A stretch of 64,000 nucleotides of DNA. It comes from Pinus tabuliformis (taxonomy: Eukaryota; Streptophyta; Pinopsida; Pinales; Pinaceae). Shown here piece after piece: positions 22,691 to 33,303 of this stretch; within the stretch, counting starts at the first letter, position 1, and the number at the start of each line of letters is the position of its first letter. The notes under the pieces were generated by a model. It was not told where the DNA came from. It made no database searches and saw only the letters and a list, made by a program, of their open reading frames with translations. Both the position numbers and the translations under genes were made by a program. The stretch spans positions 1,283,760,277 through 1,283,824,276 of the forward strand of contig CM062818.1 of assembly GCA_031772625.1 (NCBI GenBank), read 5' to 3'.

Positions 22691-24195
22691 ATTTCCTCCA
22701 CCCAAAAGTTCTATTTTCTCCTCATAATTAAACCACTGCTTGCATATTTTGATATTCAATGGAGGCATGCCAAGAACCTACCTCTTCAACCCGAGAATTG
22801 TGCTATATACCGTGTTTTCCCTCTCCAAAACAACTCACTGGTCCTCCTATAGAACACTGCCAACCCTCCTGTAGGATTCCTTTAGGTTCTCCTGTAGAAC
22901 CTGTAATTTCTCCTGTAGATAATGCCGAGAGCAGGGATATGGAAGAGATTAGTGGAGAATGATGGTTACAAGGCTTGTGGGGGCACAAGAAGGTAGCAGG
23001 AGTGGAGTTTCAAGGAGAGAATGAAGGAGAAAGGTGGTGAGAGTGCTTCGGCGAGGAGTACTTATTACCTTTTATGGACATTTCTGGTGATGGAGGGTGA
23101 GCTGGCCAAGTGTACATTGGCCCCATTCCAACCGTTGGTCCCCACCTGCCTTGTCATCATTTCCATTTCCTTGCAATCATCCCTAATGATTGCATCGGAG
23201 TTCACACCACCTCCACCACCTGTCCTTGACATCTCTCTTGAGTTTAAGTAAGCGCACGTGTGAGGGACATCTTTGGATGAGTGAAGTCAACTGGATGAAG
23301 GTGGCCAAGTTAACTAGCCACCTCAACCTCAAGCAGCCTCAACCATCTCATTTTTGTTGCATGCTCTCTAATTATACCAATGCAAACATAGGAGCGGGTT
23401 AGTTACTTACCTGAGATCCGAATGCGTTTGCTATGAGGTGCTATGGCTTTTCCCTCTACTGCATGCCTTTATTTCTTTTGATGCATGCTTGTTTGCTTGC
23501 TGAGGTGTGGTTGTGTAGGTTCCTTTCTGGCTAGATCTGATCTTCAGGTGTCTGCTTCAACCTTCATATTTTCACCCTCATAATGTTGATGCTAGATTTT
23601 AATGGGATCAACTGCTACAAGAATTCCTATAGGAGCTCCTGTGGCTGCTTCTCCCTTTGAATTTTTAGCTTTTTCTATGCTTGGAGCTATGAGGATGATG
23701 CCAAAAATGCAGATGGATATGGAGAGGTAATAGGTAGGCTTTAGGTGAGGTGGATGGTGTTGTTCCCTTTCTTATTTTTTTGTTTTTTTCTTTTTTCTAA
23801 AAAACTGTTCTTTTCTGTGTTTTTTTCTTGGGTAGGAAGAAGAATGATGCTTGGGATGTGATGCAGGTCTAGAAATGATGGAAAAGAGGTTTGAAGACTG
23901 CAGGAGGATTTATAAATCTTTTATGAAGCTTCCCTATTCCTCAAACTGCCTTTAAAATCCATTTCTAGCTCTCTGTAATTTCTACAGGAGCCTCCTGTAG
24001 AAAACATAGTTTTTGAAAAAGAAGCACAGTGAGGTGAAAAGAATGCCAAGAATGATGGAGAAAGGTGTGGGAAGGTAGGATAGGTGCTGGTATTGGTTTC
24101 AGAGCTCCCTTGGCACCTGCTGCTACTTCCTGTAGTCCTCCTGCAAACTTGTAATATAACTAGAAATCATTTTTCTTTTTCTTTTTCTCTTTTTT
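22691..24195 (-). other. non-coding spacer between pol and the extra ORF of element B
   Basis: About 1.5 kb without a convincing frame. It holds inverted copies of the LTR motif (CTCCTGTAG at 22843-22918, near 23990 and 24130) and long T-rich tracts (23770-23830, 24173-24198). It probably carries the signals for expressing the downstream ORF, for example a promoter or splice acceptor, but none can be picked out by eye. Confidence 0.55.
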
Positions 24196-24203
24196 TTTGA
24201 AAA

Positions 24204-24394
24204 CAACCAGGGTGCCTCAGGGAGGTTTTCACCCTAGTTGCCTGCCCTGGGCACCTCCAAGGGAGGTTTTCACCCAGGGATCTTATTTTCTTTCTTCTCT
24301 TTTTTTTTTCTTTGACATCACTGGGCCACCTCAGGAGAGGTTTTCAACCCAATGATGGGACTCAAGTGCCTCATGGAGGTTTTCACTTGAGTCC
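24204..24394 (-). repeat. array of four hairpins with constant core and variable stems
   Basis: Four modules: 24204-24240, 24245-24279, 24316-24357 and 24358-24394. Each has an outer stem of 9-13 bp and an inner CCTC/GAGG stem, with four T on the plus strand (A4 on the B-sense strand) between inner and outer stems. The outer stems have unrelated sequences (for example CAACCAGGGTG and GGACTCAAGTG), yet each pairs with its own partner. The seven pairs that are A-C on the plus strand are all G-U on the minus, B-sense strand. Modules 3 and 4 abut directly, and 1 and 2 are four bases apart. Purine-rich linkers surround them on the sense strand. The array begins about 28 bases after the pol stop. 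Confidence 0.88.
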
Positions 24395-24421
24395 TTATTT
24401 TTTGTTTTTTTCTTTTTCTTC

Positions 24422-25630
24422 AGTGAGTGGGTGAAGTGGAGGCTAAGACATGCTCCACTACCATCACTGACTTATTCAATCCTTCAATGAACTCTCGCTT
24501 GGAGAGGGGTTTCTTATAGACTTTCAACCGGTGTCCATTGACAAGCATGGGGATGGCTTCATCATCAATGGTTATGATCAGAATTGAACCATTGTCATTT
24601 CATTTCTCCACAATGTAGGGTCCCAGCCATCTTGTCCTCAGCTTCGCCTTGAAATCTTTGTATCTTGAATCATAGAGTAGTGCCCAATCTCCCTCTTTGA
24701 ATTGCTTCTCTTTGATCTTTTTGTCATGCCATATCTTCCTCTGAAGCTGAACTACCTTTGTGTGGAGAAGGGCCTGCATTATGTGTTCATCCAATCCATT
24801 GAGCTGGAGTAATATATCTTTCTATGCATAACTAAGGTCTAGGTCTAGTTGAGCTACCATCCTCAGGGTATTGAATTCAAATTCTATTGACAGCAAAGCC
24901 TTCTTCCCATAGACTAGCTCATAGGGTGTGAACCCTATAGTGGTCTTCCATGTTGTGTTGTAGGCCCAAGTGGCCTCAACTAATCTATTTGCCCAGTCTT
25001 TTCTACTCTACTCACTACCTTTGTCAGGATTCCTTCCAATGCTCTATTAGTGACCTCCACCTGCCCATTGGCTTGTGGATGGTAAGGGGTGGAAGTCCTG
25101 TGCTTGATTCTATGATGTGTGAGAAGGTCTTCAATCAGATTGGAAGTGAACTGGCTGCCTTGATCTGTGACCAACTCTCTTGGATACCTGAACTTGTAGA
25201 ATATGTTCTCTCTCAAAAATTCAGCTACTTTTTCCTCTATCACTACTTTGATTGCTTTTGTCTTTGCCCACTTTGTCAGGTAGTTGGTGCACACAATAAT
25301 GTATTGCTTCTATTTTGAAGGAGGGTTGATAGGCCCCACAAAGTCCATGCCCCACTTCTCAAATGGCTCAAAGGTCACTTGAGGCTGCATGGGCATTTCA
25401 TCCTTTGGAGTAGGTTTCCCCATCCTTTGACACCGATCACACTGGCTGGTATATCTCCTCACATCCTGATGAAGAGTGGGCCAATAGTAGCTTGCTTGTA
25501 GTATCTTGAAGGCAATTCTTTTTGCTGCAAAATGACCTCCACAAGGCCCATCATGACAAGTTAGGAGGATGTCAAAAACTTCCTCCTCCCTGACACATCT
25601 CCTCAAGATCTGATCTGGGCCAAGTTTGAA
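24422..25630 (-). pseudogene. integrase of element B pol
   Basis: The minus frame 25606-25310 holds the H2C2 zinc finger (HDGPCGGHFAAKR, then CDRCQRMGK) and the first catalytic Asp (WGMDFVGPI). After a TAG stop, 25294-24980 carries ELVTDQGSQFTS with the second Asp and PYHPQANGQVEVTNRAL with the Glu, so the D-D-E motif is preserved. Frameshifts follow. The C-terminal region at 24794-24600 (KEGDWALLYDSRY and WLGPYIVEK) continues to about 24422 through IPMLVNGHRLKVYKKP. The protein would insert element cDNA. Stops make this copy non-functional. Confidence 0.85.
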
Positions 25631-25711
25631 GAGATTGCCCCTAATCCAGGTGAAAGGGGTGCTTTTCCTTACTATCTTGCTCTTCTCTTTTGAGGATAAG
25701 TGTGGTGGGAA

Positions 25712-27390
25712 CTATGCTGAAACCAAGTAGTTTGTTATATCAGAAAACCATGGAGGGAGTACTGAGATAGCAAACAGGTGTTCATCTGGCATTTGATCAT
25801 CCACCATTCCTTCTTCACCTATAGGAAAATTTACTCTAGACAAAAAGTCAGCAACAACATTTTCTTTCCCAGGCTTATCAACAATGGTCAAATCAAACTG
25901 CTGCAGTAAAAGCAACCATCTAATAATGTGAGCATTTACATCTGGTTTGTTCATTAAATATCTAATTGAAACATGATCAGTGTGCACAAAAGTTTGATAG
26001 CCTGTGATATAATGTCTGAATTTGTTTAAGGAATGCACTACAGCTAAGAGTTCCTTTCGGTGACTGTATAGTTTAGCTCCACCTTTGACAAGTTTTTGCT
26101 TATAAAGTATATGGCATAAGGCAAATTTTCATCAATTTGTCCTAAGGCTACTCCTATTGCTTTGTTCGAGGCATCTGTGTGAATGTGGAAAGGTAGGGCC
26201 CAGTTTGGGCCTCTCAAAATTGGGGCAGTCACAAGCTTGCTCTTCAAGGTATCTAGGGCTTCTTGACAGTTTTCCGACCATATAAATTCGACATCTTTTC
26301 CTAAAAGACCAAACAACGAAGAGGCTAGCTTGCTGAAATCTTTAATGAATCTTTGGTAATACCCAGCTAAGCCTAGGAAGTTTCTGACATCTCTCACCTT
26401 TTGAGGAGGTGGGACCCTTTGGATAATGGCAATTTTGTTGGCGTCCACCTGCAATCCTTGTTGAGATATTGCATGACCTAGCACGGTCCCTTCAGTCATT
26501 AAGAATTCACATTTTCCCAGACTGAGGGACAGGTTCATCTCAATACACTTGTCTAGAAATTTTCCTAGGTTAGATAAAGCTTCCTGAAAATTAGAGCCAT
26601 AAGGAGTAAATTCATCCATGTATATCTCTATTGCATCATGAACTAATTTGGAGAATATACTCAGTACCGCTCTTTGGAAAGTGGCTGGAGTGTTACACAA
26701 ACCAAAAGGAAGGACTTGGTATGCAAAGGCACCCCAAGGACAAGTGAAGGTAGTCTTATCTTGGTCTTCCGGGCTGATCTAAATCTGATTGTACCCACTG
26801 AAGCCATCTAGGAAAGAGAAAAACTTTTTCCCTGCTAGACCATCTAACACTTGATCTATGAAAGGTAAAGGAAAATGGTTCTTTTTATTAGCTTTGTTCA
26901 ATTCTCGATAGTTGACATAGATTCTCCACTTACCATTTTTCTTTGGCACTAGCACCAAAGGAGAGACCCATTCACTGTCAGAGATGGGATAGATGAACCC
27001 TGCATCAAGCAATTTCTGCAGTTCTTCCTTAACAATATCTTTAAGTGTTGGGTTCATCCTCCTTTGAGGCTGCCTGACTAGCTTGCAACCTTCCTTAATG
27101 TATATATGATGAGTACAAACCGAAGGGTGCACTCCCTTCATCTCCTTATAACTCCAGGCGAAGGCATCTACGTGCTCTCTTAGCAGGCTACACAGTTCCT
27201 TCTCCTGGGAAGTGAATAGGGATGGATTGATTTTCAAGGTTCTTTCTAGATCGAACTCTATATTCTTGACATTGAGAGAAGTGGATTCGGCTACACAGAG
27301 ATCAATTGAGGGGTTGTTTTGGGTTTCTCTTACTATGTGATCTAAAGGCAATACACTGGGAGGTGGATTTTGAATCAGATTTTCAATCAT
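25712..27390 (-). pseudogene. reverse transcriptase and RNase H of element B pol
   Basis: The minus frame 27390-26779 carries LVRQPQRRMNPTLKDIVKEE, AGFIYPISDSEWVSP and RIYVNYRELNKANKKNHFPL, a typical gypsy RT. After a TAG stop, 26700-26044 continues with YMDEFTPYG, where the catalytic YMDD has lost its second Asp. It then has FLGLAGYYQRFI and the start of RNase H (LPFHIHTDASNKAIGVAL). A one-base loss at about 26044 shifts the frame. 26038-25712 completes RNase H with TDHVSIRYLMNK and GKENVVADFLSR. RT is therefore doubly disabled, by the motif change and by the stops. Confidence 0.87.
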
Positions 27391-27784
27391 ATAATCCTCA
27401 TCTTGCTATTTTCCTCCCATGGCGATTTCTAATGTACAAAGCAATGCAGAATAAACTTCATCCTCATCTTCCTCCTCCAACCAGAGAGGTAGATCATGTT
27501 CTAACGAAGGTTTGGCAGGAGGATATAGGATTAACTGCTTGGACATATGCTTGTTGTTTATATGTTCCCAGCTTGACAACTGATGTAGGCATCGGCGGTA
27601 GCCAACCAGGGTCTTCCCAGAATGAGAGGATACCCTGTGAGCTTTGCCTTGGGCTGGAGAACTAAGAAATTAGCAGGGTACTCCCAAGAATCAATGGAGA
27701 CCATCACATTTCCACAATCCCCTCAAGGGTCATGGCGGAGTGGTCTACTAGTTGTAACACAGTTGTGGTCATCCACAACCAACC

Positions 27785-28258
27785 CTAAAGGTTGAGTTTG
27801 AGAATTATGTCCTTTTTCATCACATTAATGGCAGCTCCTAGATCAATCAAAGTATGTGGAACCATGGTGCCATTGATGTGGACATCAACTACTGGGCTTC
27901 CAGGGTCTAGATATTTTGGACACATTACTTGCCCCAACATCAGGTCGGACAACTGCCCTATGACATTGATGGTTGGGGCATCTTTCTTGCGCCTCCCAGG
28001 ATGCCTAAAGCACTTCTCTTTGATCAACCTATTGTAGATAGGCACATCTTTTATGGCTTGGAGAAGTGGTATCTTCACACATAACTGTTTCAATTCTTCT
28101 AGAAGTTCAGTTTCTTCTGGGGTAGGATGTGTTGTCCCGGATAGTCTCTTAGGAAAGGGTGGAATTGCTTTAGGTTCACTTCCCTCTTTATCTTCCTCAA
28201 CCTCCCTGGGTGGAGGTTGGCTATTTGGGAGAACTTTCCCAAATCGCAAGTTAATTTC
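27785..28258 (-). pseudogene. aspartic protease region of element B
   Basis: The minus frame 28249-27785 has a Pro/Glu-rich linker, then KQLCVKIPLLQAIKDVPIY and the protease start, VVDVHINGTMVPHTLIDLGA. The catalytic triad reads D-L-G, a form common in Athila/Tat-type elements. The frame is lost at about 27785, before the flap region. Traces continue toward the RT frame. Confidence 0.72.
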
Positions 28259-29811
28259 CTAAATCTCCACAACATAAGTTGGGCATGATGGTTCCCCACT
28301 ATACACTTGTTGAGCCTGTCTGTTGTTCGAGTTTAGGTTCGGTTGGGCAGGAATTTGGGGTTGCTTTGGCGGAGCAGGAGGTAACAGTTGTGGTTGGGCA
28401 GGAGGTGGAGGCAAAATAGCAGGAAGAGAGTTGTATTGGGGCCTCCACCCCTGATTAGGTGCATTCCATTGAGGTGATGGCTGAGCATAGGATTGAAATG
28501 AATGGTTGGCTGGTTGGGCATGATATTGAGATGTGAAGGACCAAGGAGGAGGTGTGGACCAGGAAGGATGAGCAGGGGGACCCCAAGAAGGTATGGGTGT
28601 GACTTGGTTGGGGTTGTAGTATGCCTGAGATGTCTCTTGCATCCCCTGCTGATATGGTCTAGGTCCATGCAGCCTCCTTTGGTTTATGTAATAGATTTGT
28701 TCAGTGGCTCCCTCAGCCCCTTGATATACAGCTTTAAGTCAGGGAAAGGAAGGGCACTTATTTGTATAATGATTCTCCTCACAAACTGAACAAACCTCTA
28801 TAAAGTTCGATGGGCATTCATTCCTATGATGCCGCTTGGTGTATCTAGAGCAAAAGATGGCCAAATCCCTCTCTGCTTCCTCCTGTTTCCTTTTGATATG
28901 CAAGGTATCCATTTGCATGGAAAGATTCTGTAGCATCTCACTCTTGAAGTCTTCCAGCATGTTTCCAATTTCTCCTCTGATGGATGAGTTAGAGGAAGAG
29001 GTACTAGCTACGGGTTGACTACCCCTACCTTTCTTTCTGGCTGCTCTAGAATGGTTTCTAAAAACAGTCCTTATGTCTTCATATGACAGTTGGTAGATGT
29101 CTCCACCAGCCAGTAGATGAAGGGTGTCTAAAAGATCTTCCCGAATTCCCTTGAGCAGAACCATCTTCAGATACTCAGGGTCAAGTGTACACCCGACCCT
29201 TTTGTAATTGAGCTGGAACCTCTCCTCATATTCTTCTAGGGACTCATCACTTCCTATAGTCATTCAGAAAATTTCTTCTTTAGTATCTTTTGACCTACAA
29301 TAGTCTCGATACTTGTTTTTAAAGGCTTGTTGCATCTGAGCCCAAGTTGTGATACTATTGCCAGGTAATCCCATGAACCAGCGCAATGCTGCATCCTTGA
29401 GAGTAGAAGGGAACAGTTTCAACTTTTGCTCATCCTCTGCATAGTCATAGGTTTGACAGATATCAACAAACTCAAACAAGAAGGTGTTAGGATCTTCTGT
29501 TTTCAGACCATAGAAATGAGGTAGGGCGGAAGGGCTTATATTCTTCATTTTGGTGTCCCCATTGGTCTCCCGAATGGGAAAAGTACCCTCTATTCTTTCT
29601 CCATTCCCCCTAACATTTCTGTGTTCAGCCATTGGCTCCAAAGGAATGTTTCTTCTTATTCTTCCCCTATAGGTTCTTCAAATATGTCAGGTTGTTCTCC
29701 TAAGGGTTCTTCTTGATCGCAACCACCGAAGAAGAGAGAAGGTTGGCTGTGTGAAGCAGTGGGGGTGTTGGGAAATTTTTTTCCTGAATTATCTCTATTC
29801 CTACGAGGCAT
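28259..29811 (-). pseudogene. gag of element B
   Basis: Probable start is ATG 29811 (MPRRNRDNSGKKF). After stops and frame changes, 29641-29264 carries the gag core, with SALPHFYGLKTEDPNTFLFE, LKLFPSTLKDAALRWFMGLP and WAQMQQAFKNKY. After a TGA, 29263-28739 continues with SDESLEEYEERFQ, then a CX2CX3HX4C zinc knuckle (CSVCEENHYTNKC, about 28785-28747). 28642-28259 is a Pro/Gln-rich tail. Gag forms the particle and binds RNA. Four or more interruptions are visible. Confidence 0.82.
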
Positions 29812-29918
29812 GAAAGGAAATATTTTTGGTTGGTTTTTGTTTCTCTTTCTCCACACTGATAGTACCTACAAACTAAAATTGATTGAACAAACAAATTGCA
29901 ACTAACTAAAATGAACTT

Positions 29919-30078
29919 GCTGAAATGAAATTTGCAGAATTGAAGAGGAAAGCAAGGAAATGCTGAACTAAAAGCAAGGAAATGACTAATCTACTTTTGC
30001 TGAAATGAAATTGCAGAATTGAAGAGGAAATCAAAAGAAATGTAGAACTGAAAGCAAGGAAATGTCTATTCTACTTTT
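29919..30078 (-). repeat. 80-bp tandem duplication in the leader of element B
   Basis: Two adjacent units start at 29919 and 29999. They share TGAAATGAAATTTGCAGAAT and an AAGCAAGGAAATG motif. A fragment of a third follows before the LTR. Both units lie between the 5' LTR and gag. Confidence 0.8.
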
Positions 30079-30113
30079 GTTGAAATAAACTATTAGCAGA
30101 ATGTTAAAAAATA

Positions 30114-32204
30114 TTGCTACAACTCCTGGGTTGCCTACTTTACTCTTATCAACCGGTAGTTCGTAACAAACTTGGAAGCAACGATGCTGTATGCACAAGT
30201 ACTAGTTCTTACTGCAGGTTGTCACTTGGTCAGCTGGCGCAAGATCACTAGGAGCTCAAGCCAACTTCTATGGATTCCAGAAGAAGCTCTATATGTGATG
30301 AAAGGAAAAAGAGATTACTCTACTGATGCTATTCTACTTGCAGAAAGGAAGATTGAAATGTAAAGCAAACCAAGGAAATCCTAGTTAACCACTAATCCTA
30401 CTTTTGCAAAAAGCACTATGAAAACCATGAAAAGAATGCCATTATCTACTCAAGGAAGTAAACAACATCTACCTAAGCTATTTCTGAAAGTAAATGAGCA
30501 AAAAGCATCTTTTTGGATTTTTATGTATTTTTATGTGAATTTGTCATGCATGTAATTTATTTGTTTGTGAATGTGGCAGTGGATATGTGGTGATGGAGGG
30601 CAGTTTTGGGACTTGAGAGGATGTAGGATGGTGTGGATGGGTCCTAGGAGGTCTCAGATGGTCTTCTGGAGGCTTTTCCCAAACTCAACCTTCAAAAGAA
30701 AGCCTACAGGAAAATCTACAGGAGGACACAAGAAATCTACAGGAGGGAAAATAATGTTCTACAGGAGGCTTACAGGGGGAGGCCGAGAGCAGTTTTCACT
30801 GTTTTGGAGGTGTGAGAGTGGGTGGAAAAGGTATATGGAGGTTGGGATGAAGTGTTAGGGAACCTAGGGTCTACCAAGAATCATTAGGAGAGAGAAAGAT
30901 GATTGGATTTGCTCAAGGATAGAGGAAGAAATTCTATGGAAAATGCAGGAAACTAATGCAGAATTGAGGGGAGACTTGGGCGACCTGTAGGGCATGGATC
31001 AGATGGAGGATGAAATGGCTGATAGGCTGGCCTACTGCTAGAAGATATCTGCTGTATAAATAACTGATGGGAAACCAATGGGATCAAGAAAGCAAGGAAA
31101 TAAGCGCATCAAAAAATAGAGCTTTTGCATCAAAGTAAACTATGATCTATGAAAGGAAATGCAGATAACCATTGCATGAAAGGAAAGCATGAAAGAAGAA
31201 TGTTGCAAATAAGGAAATGAGCATGATGAAGAAGTTTTGAAGCAAAGCAAACTAGACTATGAACCAATTAGAAAGCTGTGAACACTAGAAGTCCTATGAA
31301 GGAGGAAAATCTATGTTTTTGGGGCAAGAAGAGGGTCTTTGCCTCAAATCATTGTCCCAAATGGAGGAAGAGAGGCCAAGGAAGTGTTGCTATCTTTTTA
31401 GATATTTTCTTTATCACTGCTTAACCACCTATAGAAAGCACAAATGGAAGCAAACTATTGAATCATCAAAAAGCAACCTATTCTTAACCATAAGAGGAAT
31501 GCATCTAACAACAACCTAATCTACAAACTGAAATGAGACATAAAAATACAAGTGAAAAGGAGCTTGGATGCATGGATTGGGCCCTAACCCAAGAGCTTCA
31601 GCCCTCTAAGGTAACTCAAAAAGGATTCCATCTTTATTCTCAAAACAATAACAAGATTACATGAACTGTCAAGATAGTAAGCTTGAAGTTGAGCAGAGTT
31701 TACGTAAGAAAAACTGCAGCAAAAATCCAACAAAAATCCAACCCTAGTGAGGCCCTAGGCCTCTCTACTTATAAAAATGAAGCTACCAATAGCTTCCTCA
31801 AAATCAGGGAGGCTTGGCTCCCAAAACTCAAGATAAACATCAGTTATCCTCCACTTGTTCGGCTACCTGCTAATGCATGACTTCGCTGCTTGTACTCCGA
31901 GCTGAATGAAGGGGAATTTGAAGTGAGGAGTAATAAATGAGGGGGATTCCCTCCTATAAGTCCTCTCCTTTGTCCACTTCGAGTTACTGCTGCCATTTGT
32001 CCACTGGATCCTTGACTTTGACCTCAAAATTCATCAAAAATCTGCATTAAACACATCTTAGACCACAAGGCATCATAACTAACGCAACTCACTCTATAAG
32101 CATAAATATAATTAGAAAATCATACAATAAGCTAAGAGAATGGTTGATTTGACTAGATTAGGAGGTAAAATGAGCCCATATAATTACCCATTTACGAGGC
32201 TCAT
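30114..32204 (-). mobile_element. 5' LTR of element B
   Basis: This 2.09 kb segment is uninterrupted and is the reference for the split partner LTR. Minus-strand TATAAGTAGAGAGG is at 31760-31773. The CTACAGGAG cluster is at about 30702-30777. No clear tRNA primer match is visible below 30114. Confidence 0.85.
31768..31773 (-). promoter_or_regulatory. TATA element in 5' LTR of B
   Basis: Minus-strand TATAAG, in the same context as the copy at 19654-19659. As this is the 5' LTR it would be the promoter for the genomic RNA of B. Confidence 0.58.
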
Positions 32205-32209
32205 CAATA
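32205..32209. repeat. target-site duplication CAATA, right copy (element B)
   Basis: Matches 15092-15096 on the other side of B. Confidence 0.75.
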
Positions 32210-32620
32210 GCGATGATGATCATGATGTCTATCAGAATCAGAACTATACTAGTACCTATACTCATCTCCCCTCCTATTCAGAGTGTCCAACAACCTGCCA
32301 TCTCTCACTGTGACAAATCTATCCGACCTGTGCCTAACAGGAGACTTGCTTCCATATGCGCCATTAGTTCCATCCTCATGTCCATGGATGATCTGAGGTA
32401 GCCATTGTCATTGCAAGTACGACAAATGTTGAAGAATTATATCACTGACCTTTGCTTGCTTCAGCTATGCCTATATGATCCAGTCATTATCTGCCTTACA
32501 ACTCCTTATCTCCTCCTTTAAGCTCCTCAGTGTAGCTTCCAAATTGGAAGGATTTCCAACAACATCCTGCTCTTTGGATTCATAGCGAGAGTCTTTGTAG
32601 TCAACCATCTTGCTAGCCAT
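32210..32620 (-). pseudogene. N-terminal part of gag of element A
   Basis: The minus strand starts at ATG 32620 (MASKMVDYKDSRYESKEQD). It continues with charged sequence (LEATLRSLKEEIRSCKADND) and a few stops to the B insertion point. The last codons run in frame through one CAATA copy into 15091-14856, which confirms the two parts were one gag. No named domain is visible in this part. Confidence 0.65.
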
Positions 32621-33280
32621 TTGATATTTCTTCCTACAATGCATAATATGTCAGACAAACCAAATCAAAATAAACTGATGTACCTTAGTATAGCTCAGGG
32701 AGGATAGCTTGTCTACAAGAACACAAAATCAATGTGATACATGTATAACATAATCATAACAACATATAGACATACGCAAATAAATGTATTAACACTTAAA
32801 CATCACTCTAGCTAGGGTCCATTCATTGATTCAAGGCCATATCAACAATGCATGTTATGACCTCATGCATAACAACAACCATTACTCCATTGTACACATT
32901 GCCACATGTAACCAACAGCATGCATAAGCAATGCCTAATCAACTACACATACGTATAAACACATGTAGTCGAACATAAGAAATCAAATATTGTAATCAAC
33001 CTACAAGACTGATACATGTAATCAACATATTCAAGAATGTAACCTAACATGCAAGGATGTAAGTAGGTGACATAAAATTAACATGTAAGTGACATATAAT
33101 CCATATGCTAACAGTCACATACTCATGAAAAATACATTTCACAAAATCAATATCAAATTCTCCATAACAACCATATTACAACCATAATCAACCATCAGGC
33201 CAATGCAACAAGCACATGAAATGCAAGTGTAAGAGACACACATGCATGACCAACACACACCCCCCATCCAGTTCGAGAGT
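32621..33280 (-). other. leader of element A
   Basis: An AT-rich untranslated stretch between the primer-binding site and gag. It has many ACATGTAA-like words and no coding frame. It probably holds packaging signals, but none is identified. Confidence 0.6.
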
Positions 33281-33300
33281 TGAACCATGCTCTGGTACCA
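33281..33300 (-). promoter_or_regulatory. primer-binding site of element A
   Basis: The minus strand reads TGGTACCAGAGCATGGTTCA three bases after the 5' LTR. It closely matches the plant Met-tRNA type primer site. Confidence 0.8.
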
Positions 33301-33303
33301 CTC

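Larger units (their letters stand above)
15097..32204 (-). mobile_element. element B: large gypsy element with post-pol extra ORF (Athila/Tat-like)
   Basis: The unit has LTRs of about 2.1 kb (15097-20090, itself split by element C, and 30114-32204). The duplication CAATA flanks it, and it lies inside gag of A. Coding order on the minus strand is gag, protease, RT/RNase H, integrase, then a long extra ORF (about 22690-20133). Without C it is about 14.2 kb. The extra ORF, the DLGA protease motif and the RT/integrase style suggest the non-chromoviral Athila/Tat side of plant Ty3/gypsy. With the duplication set as CAATA, the LTR ends are not perfect TG...CA. A shift of a few bases at each end would restore TG/CA but spoil the duplication. 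Confidence 0.85.

Noticed and set aside
24204-24394. Reading the hairpin array as a CRISPR-like or protein-coding repeat
   Set aside because: Units have no constant spacing or spacers, lie in a plant retrotransposon, and vary in stem sequence with pairing preserved. That fits RNA structure and not CRISPR or codons.
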